Assembly: GCA_001939145.1 (NCBI GenBank)
Contig: LSRX01001356.1
Location: 1-64,000, forward strand
Source of the DNA: Symbiodinium microadriaticum
Lineage: Eukaryota > Sar > Dinophyceae > Suessiales > Symbiodiniaceae
Length of the DNA stretch: 64,000 bases
Reading direction: 5' to 3'
In this document: in pieces, positions 11,640-23,580 of the stretch
How the letters are laid out: every line of letters starts with the position of its first letter
Numbering within the stretch: position 1 is the stretch's first letter
Translations under genes and position numbers: made by a program
The notes under the pieces: model-generated
What the model was told of the DNA's origin: nothing
What the model saw: only the letters and a program-made list of their open reading frames with translations
The model's database searches: none

Positions 11640-12480
11640 TCACAGTGGCTCATCTTGAACATAAAATAAAATGTAGATGTCCCGATGGTATTGCTCACTT
11701 CTTTGCTCCACGAATCTAGCCTTGACATTGTCATCGGCCAGCACAACTCGACCGTCCGCATCGTGGAACAATGTGAAATAATGGCTACTGTCTGGACTGC
11801 TTCCAATATGAACTATCGAGGCTCACAATCGGTATCGACTCTCTTGCACATGCATGTTGTGGGTAAAAGTCGGCACCGTAATGTAAAGGTCAGGGACCAG
11901 CACAAATCGATACTTCTGCACCCTAGCATGTGCATCATCCTGGCCGAAACGACCGATCTGTACAATCAAGACCCCTGGTGGCATGCTAAAAGCATGCAGT
12001 GCAAGCTCGGGCAATCACCAGCACTTGCCCAATCAGGAGGGTGTAGTAGGAGGGGTGCCGATCTTCCCCAATCAGTCACCCTATATGTTTCACCATCCCG
12101 TTTCCTGGCCTGCCATGTTGCCGTGGCATAGTCTGCAGTGAATGGCAGCTTGTTGAGAAGGAACAGAATGAACTCCGCCCCATCATGCTGTCTGGATGGC
12201 AGCACCCAATCTCTCATCAATGCAACCCAGAAGGGTTGCGCCCACAGAAACACAATCCCCTTGCTTCGCAGTAGGCTTTCGATGAACCCCAACATGCCCC
12301 CATTGAACATGGCGCTCAGCCCACCATGTGCCACAGCAGCTGCAATGAAGCCCCGCAATGCAGAGTTGCCATAGCAATGATTCCCTTTGTTGCCAAGCCT
12401 AAGGTTCATGAGCCCGTGATGGCTGCTAAGCGCTGGACCAGGGCACTCCGTTGCATGCCTTCTCGTCGTAGGTAGACTCC
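11640..12480 (-). pseudogene. USP-like (peptidase C19) domain at the LINE C-terminus
   Basis: Three separated signatures of ubiquitin-specific proteases occur in the right order on the - strand. The Cys box LGNKGNHCYGNSALRGF has the nucleophile codon at 12374-12376. The QQD-type box QHDGAEFILFLLNKL lies at about 12145-12190. The region before the His box is PPGVLIVQIGRF (about 11960-11995). The His box is DSSHYFTLF with the His codon at 11781-11783, followed by LADDNVK and YILFYV, which match the usual Asp/Asn and final Tyr strands. This family hydrolyses ubiquitin from proteins. One frame change (about 12010) and one in-frame TGA (11823-11825) interrupt it. The family assignment follows from motif order and spacing; ubiquitin as substrate is inference. 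The final stop is at 11640-11642. Confidence 0.75.
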
Positions 12481-12748
12481 TGCTGCAACCCATACTCCTG
12501 ATTTCTCCAGCTGGTTCAGCCTCCGCCACACCAGATTGGCCTTCTCGGTTCTCAGTCCAATCTCCAACATCATCGTGAGGTTCTGGCTGGTGTACTCCTG
12601 AGCCAATTTGCGCGTCGCATGGAACCGGGCTACAACCAGGGGCTCGACACAGGCTGCCAGGATCTCCTGTAGGCCTCCCTGATCTCCTGGATCCCGAGTG
12701 GCTGAATGTGGTCGTCTTTCACATGCTTGCGAGCCTCCGGATCCCATT

Positions 12749-13408
12749 TCAATCCATTGCCACCATCATTTCGAACTTTTCCATCGTGACCTTGATCACA
12801 TGTTGGAAGAGGATGGCTCTCATCAGATGGCTGAGTTTCTCCGGTGTTTTGGCCTTTGTTTCCTGCCATTGTTGAGCTATGATGTATGTGGATTTCGCTA
12901 GGGAGTCGGGGACGTCCGTGCGGACGAAGAGCACATACGACGTGCCCTGGCGGGCTATCGCACGCTGGTTCTCTTGCCGGATCACTATGGTTGTGAGCAT
13001 CTGGACCGCTGCTTTGAGCTGAGCTTGGTCCACATCCATCAGCTCGCCCTCTCTCCACGGGTAGTTCTCTGGGACCTTCCAAGGTGTCTGAGGATAGGCA
13101 CCTTGTGTCACTGCCGGGGACCTCCAAGAATTTCCGAATGGAACCCTCGGCTGTCCTCTTTGGCCTCGGCCTTTGCCTTGAACTCCCTTGGGGCCGCCCT
13201 TGTGGTACTTTTGCCGGTGCTCGCCGTTCGTCTGGTCCGCCTGCGAGGTGTCCGGGAGTGATGCTGTCTGGGCGCTTCCTGGGCTCGTGGATGGAGTCGG
13301 TGTAGAGCTCTGTACCCCCGCCGGGATGAATGACCTTAGTAGATCCAGCTCCCTTGTTGCCGCTTCCAGCTGCTGTTGATCGGTCTCCATGGGCACGTTG
13401 TTCACCAT
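12749..13408 (-). pseudogene. LINE linker ORF between fingers and protease-like domain
   Basis: A second - strand frame starts at an ATG (13408) overlapping the finger frame. It has an N-terminal helical stretch (DQQQLEAATRELDLL), a Ser/Thr/Pro linker, and a strongly basic Gly/Lys patch (KGGPKGVQGKGRGQRGQPR). A region with alternating hydrophobic character follows (TSYVLFVRTDVPDSL). It could be a separate downstream ORF with its own ATG or the continuation of the RT polyprotein after a frameshift. Reading then passes through two further frames (about 12755-12480) into the protease-like domain. Confidence 0.6.
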
Positions 13409-13439
13409 GACTGGTGCCCTCCCCTAGTGAAGTGAGCGC

Positions 13440-15308
13440 CGGCCCTCTGGCTATTCTGAGATACAAGTAGACCCCATTGAAGAGTCCGATGCACGATTTT
13501 AGGTGGGCCGATTTCCTCTGGTAGCTGAGTCCACAGAATGGACAGGGGTTAGCAATACTCAGGTTGCTCTTCACAATCAGCTCCTCGCTCTGCTTCACTA
13601 TGGCTGCTTGATCCTGATGTCGGGAAAGCATGTGTCTCTTGACACATTGGGGCTTGGCATGCCATTGGTGACATTCTGGGCAGTGGTGATGATTGCTGCG
13701 AGTTTTCGAATGCTCTGCCAGTTGTCTCCATGTACAGTGTCCCGCCAGCCTTAATATATCTGGGTTCTCAACCAATGCTTCATTCAGGTCCAGCAGGGCT
13801 TCCGTCTGAGGTGCTGTAGCTCCCATGTTTCTTAGAGCTGGGCAACTATTGGTATTCACGTGGTAGAAAAACGCGGGCCACGTCGTAAACTTGTGGAGAC
13901 AGTGACGACACTGCGGTAGTCCAGATCTGGCATGAAGCATCACATCCCCTTTAAGCTCACGACGGTTTGCTTGTATGGTCTGGAGTTGCTCCTCCTCTGT
14001 CATGTGTTGTCTGAACACATGTCGTTTGAGAGCAGCTTGTGTACCATACGAGGTACCACATTCTGAGCAATGGAAAACCTCAGGAATGATATCTTGGACT
14101 TTGAGGAGGGAGCAACTCTGCGGAGGCTTTGGACCGGCACTTGTGCCCAAAGCATCCTTGGCCTCAGATAGCTGGCCCCTCACGAAGTGTCGCCATTGAA
14201 GTTGCACATCACCTGCACGGAGACCCGGGCTGAGAGCTGAGTCTGTCATTGCACGGTTGTCTATCGCCTTGAGCAGTCGCAGAATGGGACTAGCGAGCTT
14301 CAGCCTTCGAGCAAATTGCATGTTGGTTTCGTGGGTATACATGCTGAATGATTTGGCTATCGCTCTGGCTTGCTGGTAGAAGATGGTCATCATCTGTGCA
14401 GCCTCCGTGGGCAGTAGCCCCATACAATCCAGGCCATGCAGGAGGGTCGGCAGGATCGTGCCATGCCATAGGTGAAGACGCAGCTTGAGCGGTACAGTTC
14501 TACACTTCAGAACCGGTGCCAGCCTTGTGTAGGCCCCTTTGGCGAGCCCCATCCTGTACTTGGCCGTTGCCTGCTCATACTTTTGAAAGCTGATCTGTGC
14601 TCCCAAGTAGAGATGCTGCTTCACAATCTTCACATAGGCAGCCTCTCCCCCGATCTGAAACTTCATGAATTGGCCTGGCATACCTGCACGTTCCACGACA
14701 TATCGTTTGATGCATGCAGCTGCACCAGGTCCTTTGAGCCCTAGAACGATCACGGTTTTATCTAAGCTCAGTTGCAGGCCTTGCTTTCCCAGGCTTTCCA
14801 GGATGTGCCGAATGGCCCTGTAAGTCACCGCCATTTCTTGTCCTGAGGATATTGTCCATCCAAAGAACAAATCGTCTGCGTAAGACGTGTTGCATTTGGG
14901 AATGTCGACTAGTCCAGGCTGGTGAATCTTGGTAAGGGCCCAGCCACTGTAGATAGACCACAGGATTGGAGCCAGGCTGCATCCTTGTCTTAATCCACGC
15001 CCCATTGCTATGACGCATTCATTGCCACAGTGTTGAATTTTGATTCGTGCCTCCCGATGTATCATCATGATGAGGCTGATCAATGATTCTGGCACCTTGG
15101 CCGCGGCCAATGCTTGGGTCAAATCACCCCAATCCACATGATCATATGCTTTGGATATGTCCAATGAGAGGAAGCAACCCCCTCCCACCTGGGTCAATCG
15201 ATGGCCATCCTTCTTGGCGTGTGGATTGCAGGTTTGGGCCTGCAGCTTGCTTCGAATGGCTGCACATTGTCCTGCCACACGCTCCAAGGCCTGTCCAAGG
15301 GACCGTCC
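13440..15308 (-). pseudogene. LINE RT palm domain plus four zinc-finger-like modules
   Basis: Motif A reads FLSLDISKAYDHVDW with the catalytic Asp (about 15140-15175). Motif B is GLRQGCSLAPILW (about 14960-15000), motif C is SYADDLFFG with YADD at 14871-14882, and motif D is LQLSLDKT (about 14760). After the thumb come Cys/His modules: CSEC with H-x4-H (about 14000-14075), CRHC with H-x5-C (about 13840-13925), CPEC with H-x4-H (about 13615-13690) and CPFC with H-x3-C (about 13490-13550). The polymerase makes cDNA during target-primed insertion; C-terminal fingers in LINEs usually bind nucleic acid. The frame is open over the whole span, but it is cut from its N-terminal half, so it cannot work as assembled. 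Confidence 0.9.
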
Positions 15309-15383
15309 GACGGGCGACGCGCGATGTGCGGATGCAGTGCGCGATGCCGGTGCGCGGTGTGCGGGCGGGTGCGCGGGTGCAGG

Positions 15384-15384
15384 N
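15384..15384. other. Single N at the LINE/satellite junction
   Basis: One ambiguous base separates the GC-rich end of the LINE block from the first 88-bp repeat unit. Similar lone Ns occur at 28928 and 54443, each touching a tandem repeat, which looks like assembly joins made at repeats. Confidence 0.7.
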
Positions 15385-18300
15385 TCTGCCACTCATGACT
15401 CACGCATGACCCATGACTAATAAGCACTGATAAGGGCGGGACGGACACGTTTTAAGTCACGACTCATGCCACTCTGCCACTCATGACTCACGCATGACCC
15501 ATGACTAATAAGCACTGATAAGGGCGGGACGGACACGTTTTAAGTCACGACTCATGCCACTCTGCCACTCATGACTCACGCATGACCCATGACTAATAAG
15601 CACTGATAAGGGCGGGACGGACACGTTTTAAGTCACGACTCATGCCACTCTGCCACTCATGACTCACGCATGACCCATGACTAATAAGCACTGATAAGGG
15701 CGGGACGGACACGTTTTAAGTCACGACTCATGCCACTCTGCCACTCATGACTCACGCATGACCCATGACTAATAAGCACTGATAAGGGCGGGACGGACAC
15801 GTTTTAAGTCACGACTCATGCCACTCTGCCACTCATGACTCACGCATGACCCATGACTAATAAGCACTGATAAGGGCGGGACGGACACGTTTTAAGTCAC
15901 GACTCATGCCACTCTGCCACTCATGACTCACGCATGACCCATGACTAATAAGCACTGATAAGGGCGGGACGGACACGTTTTAAGTCACGACTCATGCCAC
16001 TCTGCCACTCATGACTCACGCATGACCCATGACTAATAAGCACTGATAAGGGCGGGACGGACACGTTTTAAGTCACGACTCATGCCACTCTGCCACTCAT
16101 GACTCACGCATGACCCATGACTAATAAGCACTGATAAGGGCGGGACGGACACGTTTTAAGTCACGACTCATGCCACTCTGCCACTCATGACTCACGCATG
16201 ACCCATGACTAATAAGCACTGATAAGGGCGGGACGGACACGTTTTAAGTCACGACTCATGCCACTCTGCCACTCATGACTCACGCATGACCCATGACTAA
16301 TAAGCACTGATAAGGGCGGGACGGACACGTTTTAAGTCACGACTCATGCCACTCTGCCACTCATGACTCACGCATGACCCATGACTAATAAGCACTGATA
16401 AGGGCGGGACGGACACGTTTTAAGTCACGACTCATGCCACTCTGCCACTCATGACTCACGCATGACCCATGACTAATAAGCACTGATAAGGGCGGGACGG
16501 ACACGTTTTAAGTCACGACTCATGCCACTCTGCCACTCATGACTCACGCATGACCCATGACTAATAAGCACTGATAAGGGCGGGACGGACACGTTTTAAG
16601 TCACGACTCATGCCACTCTGCCACTCATGACTCACGCATGACCCATGACTAATAAGCACTGATAAGGGCGGGACGGACACGTTTTAAGTCACGACTCATG
16701 CCACTCTGCCACTCATGACTCACGCATGACCCATGACTAATAAGCACTGATAAGGGCGGGACGGACACGTTTTAAGTCACGACTCATGCCACTCTGCCAC
16801 TCATGACTCACGCATGACCCATGACTAATAAGCACTGATAAGGGCGGGACGGACACGTTTTAAGTCACGACTCATGCCACTCTGCCACTCATGACTCACG
16901 CATGACCCATGACTAATAAGCACTGATAAGGGCGGGACGGACACGTTTTAAGTCACGACTCATGCCACTCTGCCACTCATGACTCACGCATGACCCATGA
17001 CTAATAAGCACTGATAAGGGCGGGACGGACACGTTTTAAGTCACGACTCATGCCACTCTGCCACTCATGACTCACGCATGACCCATGACTAATAAGCACT
17101 GATAAGGGCGGGACGGACACGTTTTAAGTCACGACTCATGCCACTCTGCCACTCATGACTCACGCATGACCCATGACTAATAAGCACTGATAAGGGCGGG
17201 ACGGACACGTTTTAAGTCACGACTCATGCCACTCTGCCACTCATGACTCACGCATGACCCATGACTAATAAGCACTGATAAGGGCGGGACGGACACGTTT
17301 TAAGTCACGACTCATGCCACTCTGCCACTCATGACTCACGCATGACCCATGACTAATAAGCACTGATAAGGGCGGGACGGACACGTTTTAAGTCACGACT
17401 CATGCCACTCTGCCACTCATGACTCACGCATGACCCATGACTAATAAGCACTGATAAGGGCGGGACGGACACGTTTTAAGTCACGACTCATGCCACTCTG
17501 CCACTCATGACTCACGCATGACCCATGACTAATAAGCACTGATAAGGGCGGGACGGACACGTTTTAAGTCACGACTCATGCCACTCTGCCACTCATGACT
17601 CACGCATGACCCATGACTAATAAGCACTGATAAGGGCGGGACGGACACGTTTTAAGTCACGACTCATGCCACTCTGCCACTCATGACTCACGCATGACCC
17701 ATGACTAATAAGCACTGATAAGGGCGGGACGGACACGTTTTAAGTCACGACTCATGCCACTCTGCCACTCATGACTCACGCATGACCCATGACTAATAAG
17801 CACTGATAAGGGCGGGACGGACACGTTTTAAGTCACGACTCATGCCACTCTGCCACTCATGACTCACGCATGACCCATGACTAATAAGCACTGATAAGGG
17901 CGGGACGGACACGTTTTAAGTCACGACTCATGCCACTCTGCCACTCATGACTCACGCATGACCCATGACTAATAAGCACTGATAAGGGCGGGACGGACAC
18001 GTTTTAAGTCACGACTCATGCCACTCTGCCACTCATGACTCACGCATGACCCATGACTAATAAGCACTGATAAGGGCGGGACGGACACGTTTTAAGTCAC
18101 GACTCATGCCACTCTGCCACTCATGACTCACGCATGACCCATGACTAATAAGCACTGATAAGGGCGGGACGGACACGTTTTAAGTCACGACTCATGCCAC
18201 TCTGCCACTCATGACTCACGCATGACCCATGACTAATAAGCACTGATAAGGGCGGGACGGACACGTTTTAAGTCACGACTCATGCCACTCTGCCACTCAT

Positions 18301-19123
18301 GACTCACGCATGACCCATGACTAATAAGCACTGATAAGGGCGGGACGGACACGTTTTAAGTCACGACTCATGCCACTCTGCCACTCATGACTCACGCATG
18401 ACCCATGACTAATAAGCACTGATAAGGGCGGGACGGACACGTTTTAAGTCACGACTCATGCCACTCTGCCACTCATGACTCACGCATGACCCATGACTAA
18501 TAAGCACTGATAAGGGCGGGACGGACACGTTTTAAGTCACGACTCATGCCACTCTGCCACTCATGACTCACGCATGACCCATGACTAATAAGCACTGATA
18601 AGGGCGGGACGGACACGTTTTAAGTCACGACTCATGCCACTCTGCCACTCATGACTCACGCATGACCCATGACTAATAAGCACTGATAAGGGCGGGACGG
18701 ACACGTTTTAAGTCACGACTCATGCCACTCTGCCACTCATGACTCACGCATGACCCATGACTAATAAGCACTGATAAGGGCGGGACGGACACGTTTTAAG
18801 TCACGACTCATGCCACTCTGCCACTCATGACTCACGCATGACCCATGACTAATAAGCACTGATAAGGGCGGGACGGACACGTTTTAAGTCACGACTCATG
18901 CCACTCTGCCACTCATGACTCACGCATGACCCATGACTAATAAGCACTGATAAGGGCGGGACGGACACGTTTTAAGTCACGACTCATGCCACTCTGCCAC
19001 TCATGACTCACGCATGACCCATGACTAATAAGCACTGATAAGGGCGGGACGGACACGTTTTAAGTCACGACTCATGCCACTCTGCCACTCATGACTCACG
19101 CATGACCCATGACTAATAAGCAC
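15385..19123. repeat. 88-bp satellite, 42 full copies plus 43 bases
   Basis: The unit starts TCTGCCACTCATGACTCACG and includes ACTAATAAGCACTGATAAGG and GGGACGGACACGTTTTAAGT. Starts at 15385, 15473 and 19081 give a period of exactly 88, and all copies I compared are identical. The array ends mid-unit where CACTGATAAG becomes CACGGATAAT at 19121. Each unit carries several TGACTCA/TGACCCA/CGACTCA words, the same family of words scattered through the AT-rich introns further right. No coding frame crosses the array. Perfect identity implies very recent amplification, gene conversion or assembler duplication. Confidence 0.97.
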
Positions 19124-20320
19124 GGATAATACTCGTCGGTATTGCGCCACTTCCTTTAAGATATGCTTAATAGTCTTATAGTGTTATAGTTATAGGCTTA
19201 GGCTATGGACGATAGGCGAGATGATCTACATAGTCACATAGTTTTTTTTTGTTTTTTTTTAATAGATACACGTCCATGCATGCCGCGACTCATGACACTC
19301 ATGACTCATGGCTGATAAATGCAACTCAGTTTTTTTCTAAAAGCTTTATAATTCATAATATTTATAAGATTTATAAGTTCATAAGTGGTGGGTTTTATAT
19401 CTGTACATGCCCATGTGAAAGTGTCTCTATGTATCTTGGGGAGCAGGGCGTACACATAATGTAATAATTAATAATAATAATAATAATTAATAATGAATAC
19501 TGAATATTAAGCAAAAACCAAAATAATGGTAACAGTACATAGTTCACATAATAGAACACATAGTAACCATACCGTCGTACCGAGTCATGAGTCATAAGTT
19601 ATGAGTCAGGGTCATAATTGAGTCATAATTCATAATTCATGATTCATAAGTCCATAAACCCTAAACCGCCTAAACCCTAAAGACTAAACCCTAAACACCA
19701 ATCCCTTAAACCAGTTATGAGTCATAAGGTGCAGACGCTAACGATCGGGATGTCAATAAACACTGCCATGCCACGATATGATATGATGATATGATATGAT
19801 ATGATTGATATGATATGATTGATGTGATACGTTACATGGTGACACGTCCGCGATATGATATTAACAACACAGTACACACCGTACACTCATCCATGTCCCC
19901 ATGTCCACTGTGATAGACCCATAGTCTTAGTATCTTAGAATTATCTTTAAAACTTGGGATTGCAAATATAAATTGTCAGAATATCACTGATTCACTGAAT
20001 ATTAATATTAGCTTATAATTTTTATAATTACAATTATAATTACAATTATAACGATAATTAATTATAATAGAATATTTTATCCTATCCACTTCTTACAATG
20101 CCCACGCCTTTCTGTAAATCATGAGAATCACGAGTCATTAATTTGGGGTGTGATCAATAGTCAAAACAAAACGTAGTAATAGTAATAATATTAGTAATAG
20201 TAATAATATTAGTAATATTAGTAATATTAGTAATATTAGTAATATTAGTAATATTAGTAATATTAATATTAGTAATATTAGTAATATTAGTAATAGTAAT
20301 AGTCTAGTAATAGTCGGTTC
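19124..20320. repeat. AT-rich region with telomere-like and short tandem repeats
   Basis: No gene seen. It holds a short degenerate run of CCCTAAA-type units (about 19667-19700), an (ATATG/ATATGAT)n stretch (about 19777-19830) and an (ATTAGTAAT)n array (about 20175-20300). The CCCTAAA words match the plant/dinoflagellate telomere type TTTAGGG but are too few and too mixed to be a chromosome end. Confidence 0.75.
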
Positions 20321-20328
20321 CCGAGTAA

Positions 20329-20583
20329 CAATGCTACTGTTGCACGGAAAGTTCGGCTCGAGCGAGTAGGGCGACACCGTCAAGCGGTGGTCAGCAAGCT
20401 CAGATGGCTGGGCTGGCATCAATCATAGCTTCGGTAGACCGCCTCGACGCAGCATACACGAACAAGGAGAACGCCGATGCACACCGACCCAAAGCACCAC
20501 GCCCAACCTTTGCTCAGAGGCTCTCCCGGAAACTTGACTGCACAATAATCCTGCAGACCCGCATACCACAATGCATAGTTTAT
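20329..20583 (+). CDS. Candidate exon, hypothetical
   Basis: A GC-rich island in AT-rich DNA, open from 20329, reading SSGGQQAQMAGLASIIAS and then a basic region with Asn/Lys/Ala. An ATG lies at 20404. The likely end is before the TATATA stretch at 20580. No clear domain; frame choice rests on length only. Confidence 0.3.
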
Positions 20584-20589
20584 ATATAA

Positions 20590-21280
20590 TTCATAATACA
20601 ATTTATACGATTTATACGGTCTAAAACAATTTATATTTATAACTTATCATTTATAACTACTTATAATTCAATATTCACTATATACAATTTAGAATGATTC
20701 ATAAATTCATTATATTATGACTCGTATGACACATGTGACTCATGTGACTCATCATAAGTTGAGTCATAAGACTTGTCATACGTTACATAATTTATAACTT
20801 AGTTATAAGTTATAGGCTAAGTATAGGCTATAGGCTATAGGCTATAAGTCTATAATTATAAGTTATAAGTTATAAGTTAAAATTTATAACTGATGATTGA
20901 AAATTTATAACTGATGATTTATGCATTTATGATTAGTTTATCTGTTTCAATGATTTCAGGATCAAAAGACACATAAATTCAACTGATTTGAATTAAATTC
21001 ACTATTAGAATTATTTGTAAGTAATTATTTGTAACTAATCAATCAACGGATTCCACATGAATCATCGGGGATCAGAATCATGATCTCAGAACTCGGAACC
21101 AATCCTTAGTAGTGGTATTCATCTCTTCGTATCACTACTGTTAGTCATTACTAGGAAGGAAGTATTATTTGTAGCCTTGTAGCCAATTTACTGCTGTCAC
21201 TAGTTATGGCTCAACTATCGATATCACTAATACTACCTTACTAGACTGGTTACATTACGTTCAAACAGTAAACGTTGACT
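20590..21280. other. AT-rich stretch, no gene seen
   Basis: Dominated by TTATAAG/TATAGGC and ATGAGTC-type words. Probably intron or intergenic. Confidence 0.6.
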
Positions 21281-21283
21281 CAG

Positions 21284-21413
21284 GAAACTCGCTATGCGGT
21301 TCGTCAAGGACTCCGCCATCCGCGAGAAGGACATAGGACACACATCACGTTCGCGGCGGTGGCTTCCCACAGCAGTGCTCCGTGCTGCGTTACTCGGAGT
21401 TTTACTAGCTCAC
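21284..21413 (+). CDS. Candidate exon, hypothetical
   Basis: An island bounded by CAG before 21284 and a G|GTTAGC donor near 21413. One frame has an ATG at 21294 and reads MRFVKDSAIREKDIGHTS, then a basic and hydrophobic tail. A second frame is also open, so the reading is uncertain. Confidence 0.3.
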
Positions 21414-21708
21414 GGTTAGCACTTACCCATAACGAGTCACGAATCATCATAGAGTTCATAGAATCATAACATAAATCATAAATGTATGAGTCTCTGAGTC
21501 AAACTATCCATAGCACTTCACTAGTTCGTAATTCATTATGAACTCCGATTATGGTATCAACGATATCGTATGTATTACAAAATTATTACCGAACTATATT
21601 ATGATAAATTATGATGATTTATGATTCATAATTCATAACTACTCATAAGTGTGAATTATGAATCATGAATTACTAAGTTATGACTTACGAAAATAATAGT
21701 CCTGGCAG

Positions 21709-22081
21709 GTTTGGGAAATCGTCAGCGAGCACAAGTGCCATCAAGGGATCCCCCACGGCATTTTCGCTTTCGAGCATCGCATATTGGTTCGGAAGTTCAT
21801 CCTCATTTGTGGGGAAGGCGGTTTCATCTGTCCAACGTCATGTCCCCATGGTTAACACTGCTAAGCACTCGTGTCAGATAAAATAATTTCATAATAATAG
21901 ATCCGCGTGCCACTGGGCAGGTGCAGGCTACTGTTGCACATTTCTTTATATGTTGCCAACGCCGGTTTTGCATCAACATGCTGCAGAAGGCCCCTTGTCT
22001 GCAACCAGCCACATCCAGGCAACTAATGACACATGCAGACACATGCATGTGGTTTGGGCGAGCTCGGTTATCAGAAGTTAG
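21709..22081 (+). CDS. Two-exon hypothetical gene fragment
   Basis: Exon 21709-21850 follows CAG and ends CATG|GTTAAC (phase 1). Exon 21921 onward follows GGGCAG and restores the frame through a 70-bp GT-AG intron. The first exon reads VWEIVSEHKCHQGIPHG with several Cys and His residues (CHQG, ICGEGGFICPTSC). The second continues AGYCCTFLYMLPTPVLHQH to a TAG at 22079. The join is in frame and both exons are GC-rich islands, which supports a real gene, but I recognise no family. The Cys spacing could bind metal. Confidence 0.45.
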
Positions 22082-23124
22082 GAGTCATTTTTCATTTTAT
22101 ATGCTTTGTAGATGGATGACAGGCAATCTAAACTTATGTAATAAATTATGCAAAATATACAATAAAATCACACGGTGCAAGGAGAGCTATAAATTATAAG
22201 TTATATATAAATTAGGCATAAGTGTAGGTATAGACGGTGTAGTCGGTATAGCCATAGGCACGAGTCACAGGTCATGAATCATAGAGCCATAGGCTAGAGG
22301 CTACATGCTATGCATAGCAATATCCTTGCCGTTTGTAGTCTATAGCTGTAGTACTGACGGTCAAGACGCCACATCGTAATCAAACATTAGTGCAGCGCTA
22401 AGTTCTACAATGGCCCCACATACAATTATTACATTATATATTATAATAATATGTCATATTCATATAGAGACAGTCTGACTCGTGCCACACTGATACAATG
22501 AGCGCAGTAATTAAGACGGTAGACTATAGACCGCGACCTCGCATGTGTGTTTGGCTCATGACTCATGATGTAAAGTTGGTCAACAATGATAGGTTACGGA
22601 GCCGTTCGTAGTTAAATAAAGTTAATCAGACTATGTTGTGTCAATTAGGTAGTTTCTTATCACTCTGATTATCATCGTATATGTGCCCCTGTATCACTGT
22701 ATGACTATAACACTATAACTATAACTATAACGCATGAATCGTTTAATCATGAATCATGACTCATACTGATACTGATACTGATACTGTTATAAATTATAAA
22801 ATAAAATATTTGACAATGACAATAATGATAGTTTAAGTATTGGTGATTAATAAAAACTCAGTATAAAATCATACTTTACATACTGTATACCTGTATAACT
22901 GTATAACTATGACTATAACTGCATCTGTATAAGTATAACGGTATGTCTGTATATATTGTGAAACTGGTATATATATATATATAATATGTATATATTATAT
23001 ATTGCGTACTCATACTGACCCATACCACATCTCATACAGTATCATGAGTCATTTCTATCAAACTCATAGGTCATAGGACTCATTGACGCACATGCATTGC
23101 ATCATCATCCCCGCGTGTCTTTGA
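22082..23124. other. AT-rich stretch, no gene seen
   Basis: Long AT-rich sequence with ATGAGTC, TATAAGT and TA runs (about 22970-23005). Nothing coding is supported; it is probably an intron or an intergenic spacer. Confidence 0.6.
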
Positions 23125-23130
23125 GACCGC

Positions 23131-23580
23131 AGCCACGGAGCGATAATATGGGCGGACCACTTGGCAGTTGCGGCTGTGTCTCTGTCGTTCGGTGCCATGG
23201 CTAAGAACAATCACGAGGACACCTTTGCCATCGACAAACAGTTGCCGAAGGCGGAGGCCAGCAGCCGTGCAGACGAGATTGGGGAGGTGACCGATTGCAG
23301 TGGCAACAAGGAGCAGAAGCCGACGACAACCGCCGAATCGACGCCCAGCCCGCCAGACCAAAAGAAGCGACAGAACATGCTCTCCACACCGAGCCCGATT
23401 AGCTGCATACCAACACCCACAGCACCTCGAAAGAAAAGGCGTGTTGTGCAGACGGAGCTTTCGCCGACGCCTATCCCGTGGAGGCTACCATTCCGCACGC
23501 CCGAACGCAGAACACCAGTGACGCCATCGACACCGCTAAGCCGTGGCAGTGGACTATTTTACATTAGAGGCTTGGACTGA
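23131..23580 (+). CDS. Ser/Thr-Pro-rich hypothetical protein, last exon
   Basis: A GC-rich island after an acceptor ending CCGCAG. The reading SHGAIIWADHLAVAAVSLSF gives a short hydrophobic start, then a charged, disordered region with many S/T-P sites (ESTPSPPDQKK, CIPTPTAPRKKRRV, ELSPTPIPWRLPF, RRTPVTPSTPLSRG), ending at TGA (23578). The KKRR cluster next to TP sites resembles a nuclear or proline-directed kinase substrate, but this is only composition. An ATG at 23197 could start a shorter form. About 280 bp of moderate GC after the stop (23581-23860) may be 3' UTR. Confidence 0.5.
   Translation, partial: SHGAIIWADHLAVAAVSLSFGAMAKNNHEDTFAIDKQLPKAEASSRADEIGEVTDCSGNKEQKPTTTAESTPSPPDQKKRQNMLSTPSPISCIPTPTAPRKKRRVVQTELSPTPIPWRLPFRTPERRTPVTPSTPLSRGSGLFYIRGLD

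Larger units (their letters stand above)
11503..15308 (-). mobile_element. LINE, 3' half (RT palm, zinc fingers, USP-like domain)
   Basis: Read on the - strand from 15308: RT motifs A to D, four Cys/His zinc-binding modules, a basic linker, and a C-terminal region with ubiquitin-specific protease signatures ending at a TGA at 11640. A 3' UTR of about 130 bp and a TATG tail follow. The first intact codons (GRSLGQALERV) continue exactly where the + strand half stops at 8784. Frame changes near 13430, 12755, 12660, 12480 and 12010 and an in-frame TGA at 11823-11825 show decay. Between 15309 and 15383 is GC-rich low-complexity DNA, then a single N and the 88-bp array. Confidence 0.85.

Noticed and set aside
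15385..19123. CRISPR array
   Set aside because: The whole 88-bp unit repeats identically with no variable spacers, and the context is eukaryotic.
19660..19710. True telomere end
   Set aside because: Only a few mixed CCCTAAA-like units, with long sequence on both sides.
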